Of a stretch of 6,931 bases of DNA, positions 1 through 5,933 are shown piece by piece; within the stretch, counting starts at the first letter, position 1, and the number at the start of each line of letters is the position of its first letter. The DNA lies in assembly GCA_016207265.1 (NCBI GenBank), contig JACQPZ010000124.1:1-6931 (forward strand). Direction: 5' to 3'. Origin of the DNA: Candidatus Latescibacterota bacterium. Its GTDB lineage: Bacteria; Eisenbacteria; RBG-16-71-46; SZUA-252. Under the pieces are notes generated by a model. It was not told the DNA's origin and did no database searches. It saw nothing but the letters and a program-made list of their open reading frames with translations. A program made the position numbers and the translations under genes.

Positions 1-424
1 GGGAACCGACCGGCTCGCGCGGGACCCGCAGCGTGTAGGCATACCGGCGCCCGTCCAGATCGTACCCGACCCGGATCCGGGACCGCGTGAGCGCCGTCAT
101 CACGGCGCTGCGCGGGTTCGAGACCATGTCCAGCACGAGGTCGTAACCCCCGCGGAGGAGCTTCGCATAGAGGGCGGCCTGGGCGGCAAATGAGCGGCGG
201 TCGAACTCGAGCACGCGGTCGATGTCGGGATTGCCTCGAAGGATCTCCGACATCCCGCGGGCGGTGAGCACTTCGACCGCGGCGCCCGGAAGGCCGCGCT
301 TGAGCGCGCGGAGTGCGGGCGTGGTGAGCAGGAGGTCCCCTCCGGCGCGGTGGCGGATCACGAGCGCCCGTCTCACGTCCGAAAGATCCACCCGCGGCGC
401 GGGAGGGGTCTCACGCGGAGGCAC
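1..424 (-). CDS. Glycosyltransferase family 9, N-terminal part (runs off the left edge)
   Basis: A second GT9 protein begins here; about 141 residues of the usual 330-360 are visible, covering the N-terminal acceptor-side domain. The conserved opening is ALVIRHRAGGDLLLTTPALR, with the Gly-Asp pair that in GT9 carries the likely catalytic Asp, followed by NPDIDRVLEF and a YDLVLDMVSNPRSA segment. The previous gene product has the closely similar YDWVIDLYGNPRSA. The two are clearly paralogous but well diverged, so they probably act at different steps or on different acceptors. The favoured start is GTG at 424, with GGAAAGG upstream and a 14-base overlap with the previous gene. GTG codons at 391 and 376 are alternatives, the last nearest the family's normal start. 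The nucleotide-sugar-binding half is outside the window, so donor specificity cannot be judged. A heptosyltransferase is the likely role from context. Confidence 0.85.
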   Translation of the reverse strand, partial: MPPRETPPAPRVDLSDVRRALVIRHRAGGDLLLTTPALRALKRGLPGAAVEVLTARGMSEILRGNPDIDRVLEFDRRSFAAQAALYAKLLRGGYDLVLDMVSNPRSAVMTALTRSRIRVGYDLDGRRYAYTLRVPREPVGS

Positions 425-1514
425 GGGCCGCCTTTCCGTGCGCCAGGGCGCGGCGGATCGCGTCGAGCGCGTCCCTTACGGGGATCCAGTCCATGCAGTC
501 CATTCGCGCGCACTCGTGACGGTGGCAGGGACGGCACCAGATCGCGCGGCAGAGGGTCTGGTGTCCCTCGCCCGCGTCATAGGGGAACCAGATTTCGGGA
601 ACGGTCGGCCCGAGGATTCCGACGGTCGGTATACCGAGCGCCGGGCCGGCATGGAGCGGGCTTCCGTCCACCGTGACGAGTGCGTCGAGCGCCGCGACGA
701 CTCCCCAGTGGGCGCGAAGCGCGAGGTTCGCGAGGATCGGCACCGCGAGCCCCGCCCTTCCCAGGGAAGACTCGATGGCTCCGGCGATGCGTCGTGCGAG
801 ATCCTCTTCGCCGGGCCCGGCGAGGAGGAGGCCCCGCGCTCCGAGCATGGGGAGCGAGCGCAAGACCGCGGCGAAGCGCTCCTCGGGCCATCGTTTCGCG
901 GGCCAGCGGTTCCCCGCGTGGATCCCGACCCGTGCGTCTCCCCGCGGCGGGAGCGCGGCGTCGAGCCTGGCCCGCCCCTCGGCCCGCTCCCGCTCGGTCA
1001 GATGGATGCGCGGCCACCGTTCGCGCGGCGGGATCCCGAGCACCTCGAGCGAACGGAGGTGATGGGAGATCGCGGAGAGGGGCTCCGTCACCGGGGGAAC
1101 GGGATGCGTGTAGAGCCTCGCTCGCCCGCGCCGGGCCGGCCCGACACGGACCGGAGCGCCGGTCCACGCGGCGAGGATTGCGCTGCGAGGGTTTCCGTAG
1201 AGGTCGATCACCCAGTCGTAGCGCGATGCGCGGAGCTTCCCGAGGAGGCCGGGCGACGCGGGGAGGACGGCGCCGAGCCGCCGCTCCAGCGTGAAGACCC
1301 GATCGATTGCCGGATGTCCCATCGCGGCTTGAGCGGGCGCCGCCTCTGCGAGAAAGTCGATCGCGCAGTCCGGAAACGCAGCGTGGATCGCGTCGACGAC
1401 GGAGAGCGACAGAATCGCGTCCCCGATTCGACGCAGCCGGGTCACGAGCGCCCGGCGAGGCCGCGGGACCTCCGGGCGCAGGAGCTCGGGCTTCAGCGCT
1501 CCGCGCTCATCCAC
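411..1514 (-). CDS. Glycosyltransferase family 9, probable LPS heptosyltransferase
   Basis: GT9 enzymes (WaaC, WaaF, WaaQ and relatives) transfer heptose from ADP-heptose to lipid A-Kdo or the growing core on the inner face of the cytoplasmic membrane. The 367-residue protein has the GT-B layout: VTRLRRIGDAILSLSVVDAI (24-43) with the conserved Gly31-Asp32, LYGNPRSA (105-112), the donor-binding half with GIHAGNRWPAKRWPEERF (197-214, Lys207), and TVDGSPLHAGPALGIPTVGI (281-300) with Asp283 and His288, then LGPT. A cysteine-rich tail (Cys322, 327, 330, 335 and 340, with CxxC and a final CM) resembles that of many heptosyltransferase-like GT9 proteins. The start is GTG; a second GTG at 1448 sits nearer the usual family start, but the 1514 one has the ribosome binding site. 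Gene order after the ADP-heptose enzymes supports heptose transfer. Which heptosyltransferase it is cannot be told, so no symbol is given. Confidence 0.9.
   Translation of the reverse strand: MDERGALKPELLRPEVPRPRRALVTRLRRIGDAILSLSVVDAIHAAFPDCAIDFLAEAAPAQAAMGHPAIDRVFTLERRLGAVLPASPGLLGKLRASRYDWVIDLYGNPRSAILAAWTGAPVRVGPARRGRARLYTHPVPPVTEPLSAISHHLRSLEVLGIPPRERWPRIHLTERERAEGRARLDAALPPRGDARVGIHAGNRWPAKRWPEERFAAVLRSLPMLGARGLLLAGPGEEDLARRIAGAIESSLGRAGLAVPILANLALRAHWGVVAALDALVTVDGSPLHAGPALGIPTVGILGPTVPEIWFPYDAGEGHQTLCRAIWCRPCHRHECARMDCMDWIPVRDALDAIRRALAHGKAARASA
431..437 (-). promoter_or_regulatory. Ribosome binding site for the second glycosyltransferase
   Basis: The minus strand reads GGAAAGG six bases before a GTG at 424, inside the end of the preceding gene. 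The later in-frame GTG codons at 391 and 376 have no such site, so this favours 424 as the start. Confidence 0.5.
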
Positions 1515-2016
1515 CCTGCGTTCCCCCCGGGTCGGCGCGGAGGCCCAGGCGGATCCGCCGGATCATGTCGCTGCTCCCGTGCTGCTTCGGATCCCCCACG
1601 ATGATCGTCCGGACGCCGAGCGACTCCGCGACCGCCCGCTCCGGGACGGTCTCGGTCGTGTAGTCGGTCCCCTTCGCGTGGAGCGCGGGACGGATCCGGC
1701 GCAACACTTCCTCCGCGGAGGGCTCGTCGAACCACGTGACCCAGTCCACGCATGCGAGCGCCGCCACGATTTCCATCCGCTCCTCGAGAGGAAGGAGCGG
1801 ACGGCCGGGACCCTTGAGCTTTCGCGCCGAGGCGTCCGCGTTGACCGCGACCAGGAGCCGCTTCCCCGCCGCCTTCGCGCCCTCGAGATAGCGGACGTGG
1901 CCCACGTGCAGGAGGTCGAAGATTCCGTTCGCGAGGACGAGCCCTTCCCGGGTCGCGGGGGCGCTCCTGAGACGCTCCTCGATCGTCTCGATCGGCACGA
2001 TCTTGGAGGAAGTCAT
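1507..2016 (-). CDS. rfaE2: D-glycero-beta-D-manno-heptose-1-phosphate adenylyltransferase (HldC type)
   Basis: This nucleotidyltransferase joins heptose 1-phosphate to AMP from ATP, giving ADP-heptose. It corresponds to the C-terminal half of E. coli HldE. The 169-residue protein has ANGIFDLLHVGHVRYLEGAK (29-48), including the HxGH nucleotide-binding motif (His37, His40), then AVNADASARKLKGPGRPLLP (57-76), and AKGTDYTTETVPERAVAESLG (114-134). GDPKQHGSSDMIRRI (141-155) sits where the family has its GHSTT/S..I..I end motif. The ATG overlaps the stop of the kinase gene as ATGA and has GAGGGTGA upstream, so the two halves are separate proteins made from one message. The frame is open up to 2307, but that part is an Arg-rich shadow of the kinase. 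Its last codons (GGGGGGA) form the ribosome binding site of the next gene. Glycerol-3-phosphate cytidylyltransferases are related, but the context favours heptose. Confidence 0.93.
   Translation of the reverse strand: MTSSKIVPIETIEERLRSAPATREGLVLANGIFDLLHVGHVRYLEGAKAAGKRLLVAVNADASARKLKGPGRPLLPLEERMEIVAALACVDWVTWFDEPSAEEVLRRIRPALHAKGTDYTTETVPERAVAESLGVRTIIVGDPKQHGSSDMIRRIRLGLRADPGGTQGG
1521..1528 (-). promoter_or_regulatory. Ribosome binding site for the first glycosyltransferase
   Basis: The minus strand reads GGGGGGAA in the last codons of rfaE2, about eight bases before a GTG at 1514. It supports that GTG as the start, with an 8-base overlap with rfaE2. The ATG at 1510 is in another frame and stops after five codons. 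Confidence 0.55.
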
Positions 2017-3044
2017 CCGGTCACCCTCGGCGCGGGATGCGCGCGCATCGCTTCCAGAAGCTCCTCGCGGCTCACCGTGGCGGTGCCGCGCTTCATGACG
2101 ACGACGGACGCGGCGTAGGTCGCGAGCATCGCGGCCTCCAGCTGCGATCCTCCCGCGGCGAGCGCCAAGGCCGCGGTGGCCGAGACGGCGTCGCCCGCTC
2201 CGGTCACGTCGGCCACGTCGGCGGATCCGACGATGGAGAGCGCGCGAGGCCGCGCGCGCCGCTCGAAGACGAGCATCCCGTCGCTCCCCCGGGTGATCCA
2301 GACACACCGGGCTCCCGCCGCGCGGATCAGCGCTTCTCCGGCGCGCTTGAGCGCCGCGGTTCCCAGCGAGGGAAGACCCATGGCGTCTCTCACCTCGTGC
2401 TCGTTCGGGGTCAGCAACGTCGCGCCGCGATAGCTCCGAAGCGCGTATCGCGAGTCGACCACCACCGGGATCTCGGCGCGCTTCGCCTCGGCCAGCGCGG
2501 CGCCACGCACCGCGCGGCTCAGGACTCCGTACCCGTAGTCCGAGAGAAGGACCGCGTCCGCCCTGCGGACGGCCGCCCTCACGCTTCGGATCAGCGCCGC
2601 CTCCGCCCCCCGCGTGGGAGCTTCGGAGCGGCCGCGGTCCAGCCGGACGATCTGCTGGCGCGCGGCGTGGCTCGAGCCCGCGAGAACCCGGGTCTTCACG
2701 ACGGTCCCGGAGCGCCCGTCCCGGTAGAACCAGCGCGTCGCGAGGCCGGAGGACCGGAGGGCCCGCCTGAGGGTGATCCCCGCCGGGTCCTCCCCGAGCC
2801 GTCCGACGAGCAACGGCACGCCCCCCAGAGCGCGCACGTTCATCGCCGCGTTCGCAGCCCCGCCCGGCACGTGCCGCTCCTCCTCGTAGTCGAGGATCAG
2901 CACGGGAGCTTCGCGCGAGATCCGCGAGGAGCGGCCGACCCAGTAGCGGTCCAGGACCAGATCGCCGATCACCGCGACCGAGCGGCGCCTGAGCCGCCGG
3001 GCAAGCGCTTCGAGCCGGCCTCGGTCCGGCGGCGCCGGTTTCAT
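2013..3044 (-). CDS. rfaE1: D-glycero-beta-D-manno-heptose-7-phosphate kinase (PfkB family, HldA type)
   Basis: This kinase phosphorylates C1 of heptose 7-phosphate to the 1,7-bisphosphate on the way to ADP-heptose for the LPS inner core. It corresponds to the N-terminal half of E. coli HldE, here a separate 343-residue protein. Ribokinase/PfkB features in order are VIGDLVLDRYWVGR (25-38), PGGAANAAMNVRALGG (60-75), SDYGYGVLS (168-176), LTPNEHE (211-217), TRGSDGML (251-258) and the catalytic DVTGAGDAVSATAA motif (279-292) with Asp285 as the likely base. KRGTATVSREEL (318-329) is typical of the RfaE1 group. SDYGYG differs from the commoner SDYGKG. PfkB kinases act on many sugars, so the substrate call leans on the next gene, which encodes the matching adenylyltransferase. 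It starts within the dxr stop (ATGA), has no clear Shine-Dalgarno sequence, and so probably depends on coupled translation. Confidence 0.92.
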   Translation of the reverse strand: MKPAPPDRGRLEALARRLRRRSVAVIGDLVLDRYWVGRSSRISREAPVLILDYEEERHVPGGAANAAMNVRALGGVPLLVGRLGEDPAGITLRRALRSSGLATRWFYRDGRSGTVVKTRVLAGSSHAARQQIVRLDRGRSEAPTRGAEAALIRSVRAAVRRADAVLLSDYGYGVLSRAVRGAALAEAKRAEIPVVVDSRYALRSYRGATLLTPNEHEVRDAMGLPSLGTAALKRAGEALIRAAGARCVWITRGSDGMLVFERRARPRALSIVGSADVADVTGAGDAVSATAALALAAGGSQLEAAMLATYAASVVVMKRGTATVSREELLEAMRAHPAPRVTG

Positions 3045-4198
3045 CCGCGGATCACGTGCGCGGCGGCTTCCTTGAGCCGCGCACGGGCCCACCGGTCCGC
3101 GTCCCGGATCGAATCCAGCGTGAGGGCACCGGCGGGCCGGTGCGCGTTCAAGACCTCCTCGACGATCGGGATCAGATCGCCGAATCGGATTCTCCGGTTC
3201 AGGAAGAGCCGTACGGCCTCCTCATCGGCGGCGTTCAGCACGGCGGGCGCGGTGGACCCCGCCACGAGCGCGCGGCGCGCGAGGGAAAGCCCGGGGCAAC
3301 GGACCGGATCGGGAGGCTCGAAGGTGAGCGTGGCGAAATCCACGAGGTCGAGACGCGGGAGCGCCGAGCACCAGCGCTCGGGATAACTGATCGCGTACAG
3401 GAGCGGGAGCCTCATGTCGGGCACCGATAGCTGCGCCACGACCGACCCGTCGATGAACTCGACGAGCGCGTGGACGATCGACTGGGGGTGGATCAGCACG
3501 TTAAGCCGGTCCGGCTCGAGTCCGAACAGCCACCGGGCCTCGATCAGCTCGAACCCCTTGTTCATGAGGGTCGCGCAATCGACCGTGATCCGCTCCCCCA
3601 TGGACCAGGTGGGGTGCTCGAGCACCTCCTCGGGCGTCGAATCCTGGATCGTCTTCGGGTCCCGGCGGAGGAACGGCCCGCCCGAGGCGGTGAGGGTGAC
3701 GCGGCGGACGTCGCGCACGGAAAAGGAACCGAGACACTGAAACACGCCGCTGTGCTCCGAATCGACCGGCAGCATGAGCCCGCCCGAGCGGCGGGCGATT
3801 TCGGTCAATAGCTCCCCCGCGAGGACCACCGATTCCTTGTTCGCGAGCGCGACCCGCTTCCCGCGTTCGAGCGCGGCGACCGTGGGAGCGAGGCCGATGC
3901 TCCCGACGACCGCGTTCACGACGACGTCGGCGTCTTCGTCCTCGGCGAGCTCGACCAGCGCCTGGTCCCCCTCCAGGACCGCTCCTCCCTTCCAGGTCGC
4001 TCGGGCCCGGGCGGCGGCCGCCGGATCCACCAGCGCGATCCGACGCACGCCGAACTCCTCGGCGGCGCGCAGGATCGGGGCGTGGCTCTTTCGTGCCGCC
4101 AGCGACACGAGGCGGATCCGGTCGCGGTATGCCCGCGCGAGATCGAGGGCGGCGGCGCCGATCGAGCCGCTCGCGCCGAGCAGGGCGACCCGGATCAT
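3041..4198 (-). CDS. dxr: 1-deoxy-D-xylulose 5-phosphate reductoisomerase
   Basis: Dxr converts 1-deoxy-D-xylulose 5-phosphate to 2-C-methyl-D-erythritol 4-phosphate with NADPH and a divalent metal. It is the committed step of the MEP isoprenoid pathway, feeding precursors to enzymes such as the neighbouring UppS. At 385 residues it is full length. It has the NADPH motif GASGSIG (8-14), ALANKESVV (117-125), metal ligands Asp146 and Glu148 in LPVDSEHSGVF, Ser172 in SGGPF, His195 and Trp198 in HPTWSMG, and Asn213, Lys214 and Glu217 in MNKGFELIEARWLF. The unusual point is Cys208 in VDCATLMNKG, where E. coli has Ser222, a phosphate/fosmidomycin contact. The ATG overlaps the cdsA stop (ATGA), with AGGTG upstream. 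The frame stays open far upstream, but only as an Arg-rich shadow of cdsA. The stop overlaps the next gene, again as ATGA, so coupling on both sides is likely. Confidence 0.97.
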   Translation of the reverse strand: MIRVALLGASGSIGAAALDLARAYRDRIRLVSLAARKSHAPILRAAEEFGVRRIALVDPAAAARARATWKGGAVLEGDQALVELAEDEDADVVVNAVVGSIGLAPTVAALERGKRVALANKESVVLAGELLTEIARRSGGLMLPVDSEHSGVFQCLGSFSVRDVRRVTLTASGGPFLRRDPKTIQDSTPEEVLEHPTWSMGERITVDCATLMNKGFELIEARWLFGLEPDRLNVLIHPQSIVHALVEFIDGSVVAQLSVPDMRLPLLYAISYPERWCSALPRLDLVDFATLTFEPPDPVRCPGLSLARRALVAGSTAPAVLNAADEEAVRLFLNRRIRFGDLIPIVEEVLNAHRPAGALTLDSIRDADRWARARLKEAAAHVIRG

Positions 4199-5133
4199 CG
4201 GCCGTACACCTGTAAAACAAGGAAGTAGTAGACGAGCGGCGCTGCGAACAGGATGCTGTCGAATCGGTCGAGCACCCCGCCGTGTCCGGGGATGAAGCTG
4301 GAGGATTCCTTGGCGTCGGCGTCGCGCTTCAGGAGCGATTCCACGAGGTCTCCGAGCTGCGCGAAGACGCCCACGAGGGCGCCCAGCACGAGCGCCTCCG
4401 GAACGGAAAGGTACCGCGCGAACCAGATCCGGGCCAAAAGCCCTGCCGCGACGCACGCCAGAAGTCCGGCCACGGCGCCCTCGGTCGATTTGTGCGGGCT
4501 GATACCCGGAGCAAGCCGGTGCCTTCCCCACCCGCGGCCGACGAGATAGGCCGCCGTGTCGCAGGACCACGCGAGGAAAAACGGCAGCAGCGCGTACGAC
4601 ATCCCGAGCGCGTAGGGCTGCCTCAGCGACCACGGAAGCTCTCGGAGCGCGCACACGTGCGAACCGAGCCACCCGACGTAGAGCACGCCGAGCAGGGTCG
4701 CCGACACGTTGACGAGCGTCTGCTTGCCGGAGCCACGCCGCAGCTCCGCCAGCAGCACGGCCACGAGCAGAATGGTCAGGAGGCCGGCGACGTGCCATTC
4801 CTCCGTGCGGTGCGTCCGCAGGCGGACGTAGACTCCGATCGGGAAGATGAGCGCCGCGAGGAACCCCGACTTCCAATGCGGCGCGAGCCCCTTCGACGAC
4901 ATCATCCGGTAGAACTCGAACAACGCGAGCGCGACCATGACGAGGGCGAACACGAGATAGGCGGGCCCGCCGACCCAGGCCATCCCCACGAGGAGCGGCA
5001 GGAACACGGCGGCGCTCACGACCCGCATCAGAAGCGACGGATCTCCGCTGGGCGCGGGCTTCAGGGTCGGCTCCTGACCCTCGCCCCGATCAGCGAGTTC
5101 TGCCGAAGCGACGGCTTCTGCTTTGGAAGTCAT
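4195..5133 (-). CDS. cdsA: Phosphatidate cytidylyltransferase (CDP-diacylglycerol synthase)
   Basis: CdsA is an integral membrane enzyme that makes CDP-diacylglycerol from phosphatidate and CTP, the branch point for bacterial phospholipids. The protein has several hydrophobic segments (about 38-75, 89-103, 114-129, 142-162, 176-198, 219-236, 244-264, 293-308). CDTAAYLVGRGWGRH (191-205) and SPHKSTEG (212-219) are typical. The C-terminal signature at 266-292 has Ser266, Lys269-Arg270, His284-Gly-Gly and Asp289/Asp292. It fits the PROSITE-type pattern except that the usual Lys-Asp is Lys275-Glu276. The ATG at 5133 gives 312 residues with a polar 35-residue leader and a 44-base overlap with uppS, preceded by a modest AGGCGG. 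The ATG at 5028 gives 277 residues, nearer the usual length, but its GGAG is too far away. The family call is firm and the start is open. The stop overlaps the dxr start as ATGA. Confidence 0.94.
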   Translation of the reverse strand: MTSKAEAVASAELADRGEGQEPTLKPAPSGDPSLLMRVVSAAVFLPLLVGMAWVGGPAYLVFALVMVALALFEFYRMMSSKGLAPHWKSGFLAALIFPIGVYVRLRTHRTEEWHVAGLLTILLVAVLLAELRRGSGKQTLVNVSATLLGVLYVGWLGSHVCALRELPWSLRQPYALGMSYALLPFFLAWSCDTAAYLVGRGWGRHRLAPGISPHKSTEGAVAGLLACVAAGLLARIWFARYLSVPEALVLGALVGVFAQLGDLVESLLKRDADAKESSSFIPGHGGVLDRFDSILFAAPLVYYFLVLQVYGR

Positions 5134-5836
5134 AGACCGCCTGCCGGAGATGTTTTCGACGGAAATCGGGCCACAGAGTGTCCGTGACCCAGAACTCGGC
5201 GTACGCGAGCTGCCAGAGCAGGAAATTCGAGATGCGAAGCTCTCCGCTCGTTCGGATCAGAAGATCGGGGTCGGGGAGCCCGTTCGTGTCCAGGTTCTCG
5301 GCGATCATGGACTCGTCGATCCGCGAGAGCGGGACGCGGTGGTCGCGGTCGTTCGAGACCACCCGGCGAACGGCGTCGACAATCTCCGCCCGGCCGCTGT
5401 AGGAAAGCGCGAGCACGAGGATCATGCCCCGGCCGTCCGCGAGATAGCGCCGCGTGTCCTCGAGGATGGTCCGGCTCCGCTCCGGAAGGAGATCCAGCCG
5501 TCCGATCGTCCGGAGCTGCACGCGGTTCTTCTTGAGCTCCTCCCGCTCCTCGCGGAGCACTTCTTCCAGAATGCGCATGAGACCGCTCACCTCTCGAGGG
5601 CCCCGGTCCCAGTTCTCGAGCGAGAAGGTGTAGAGCGTGAGGACCCGGACGCCCAGCTCCACACAGCCCTCGACCGCCTCGCGCACGGCGCGACGCCCCG
5701 CCCGATGCCCCATCAGGCGCGGAAGGCCGCGGCGTTCCGCCCATCGCCCGTTTCCGTCCATGATGATGGCGATGTGCTCCGGAACCGGTCGCTTGAGCAC
5801 CTGTTCGAGGGTGGGCGCAGATCGCGTGGGATTCAT
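5090..5836 (-). CDS. uppS: Undecaprenyl (polyprenyl) diphosphate synthase, cis-prenyltransferase
   Basis: UppS adds isopentenyl diphosphate units in cis to farnesyl diphosphate, giving the C55 carrier lipid used for peptidoglycan and LPS. At 248 residues it is of normal length. Key features are HIAIIMDGNGRW (21-32) with the catalytic Asp27 and substrate-loop Asn29/Arg31, GHRAG (43-47), the TLYTFSLENW segment (67-76), LSYSGRAEIVDA (144-155), and RTSGELRISNFLLWQLAYAE (195-214), which carries the diphosphate-binding Arg residues and a conserved Glu. The frame is open up to 5950, but the added residues are Arg/Pro-rich and would cover the terminator hairpin, so the ATG at 5836 is preferred. No clear Shine-Dalgarno sequence precedes it, and a GTG 14 codons later has none either, so the start is a little uncertain. 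Its tail may overlap the start of cdsA by 44 bases. Confidence 0.95.
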   Translation of the reverse strand: MNPTRSAPTLEQVLKRPVPEHIAIIMDGNGRWAERRGLPRLMGHRAGRRAVREAVEGCVELGVRVLTLYTFSLENWDRGPREVSGLMRILEEVLREEREELKKNRVQLRTIGRLDLLPERSRTILEDTRRYLADGRGMILVLALSYSGRAEIVDAVRRVVSNDRDHRVPLSRIDESMIAENLDTNGLPDPDLLIRTSGELRISNFLLWQLAYAEFWVTDTLWPDFRRKHLRQAVYDFQSRSRRFGRTR

Positions 5837-5854
5837 TGTCGGCCGTGGGACGGG

Positions 5855-5893
5855 AAACAAAACGGGCCCGCCGAACCGAGGTCCGGCAGCCCG
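5855..5893 (-). terminator. Intrinsic-terminator-like hairpin between frr and uppS
   Basis: On the minus strand a 13-base arm (5893-5881, CGGGCTGCCGGAC) pairs with a 14-base arm (5876-5863, GTTCGGCGGGCCCG). The loop is CTCG. The stem has 13 pairs, two of them G-T wobbles, and one bulged G. It is followed directly by TTTTGTTT (5862-5855). This is the standard layout of a Rho-independent terminator for transcripts coming from pyrH-frr. It ends only 18 bases before the uppS ATG, so any promoter for uppS placed earlier in the gap would have to read through it. It may therefore act as a partial terminator or an attenuator. The pairing is seen in the sequence; the function is inferred. Confidence 0.7.
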
Positions 5894-5933
5894 ATCGCGA
5901 TACGGAAGCCTTCCGCTGCGTCGGGGTCGCATG

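Noticed and set aside
411..414. GTGA overlap suggesting that the second GT9 starts at 414
   Set aside because: That frame reaches a stop after 13 codons. The GT9 homology lies in the frame starting at GTG 424.
222..1604. Long plus-strand open frame of 460 codons
   Set aside because: It is antisense to two recognisable GT9 genes, is Arg/Pro/Gly/Asp-rich with no family motif, and is explained by GC-biased third positions of the real frames.
2017..2307. Possible N-terminal extension of the adenylyltransferase, or a kinase fusion by frameshift
   Set aside because: The extension is Arg-rich shadow sequence. The kinase frame is intact to its own stop, and the 2016 ATG has a good ribosome binding site.
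4199..4876. Possible N-terminal extension of Dxr to 611 residues
   Set aside because: The added 226 residues are an Arg-rich shadow of cdsA in another frame. The Dxr NADPH motif starts right after the 4198 ATG, which gives normal length.
5857..5885. Promoter for uppS using TTTTGT as a -10 box
   Set aside because: Both the -10 and the -35 at 17-base spacing match only about half of the consensus, and the T-run is better explained as the terminator tail.
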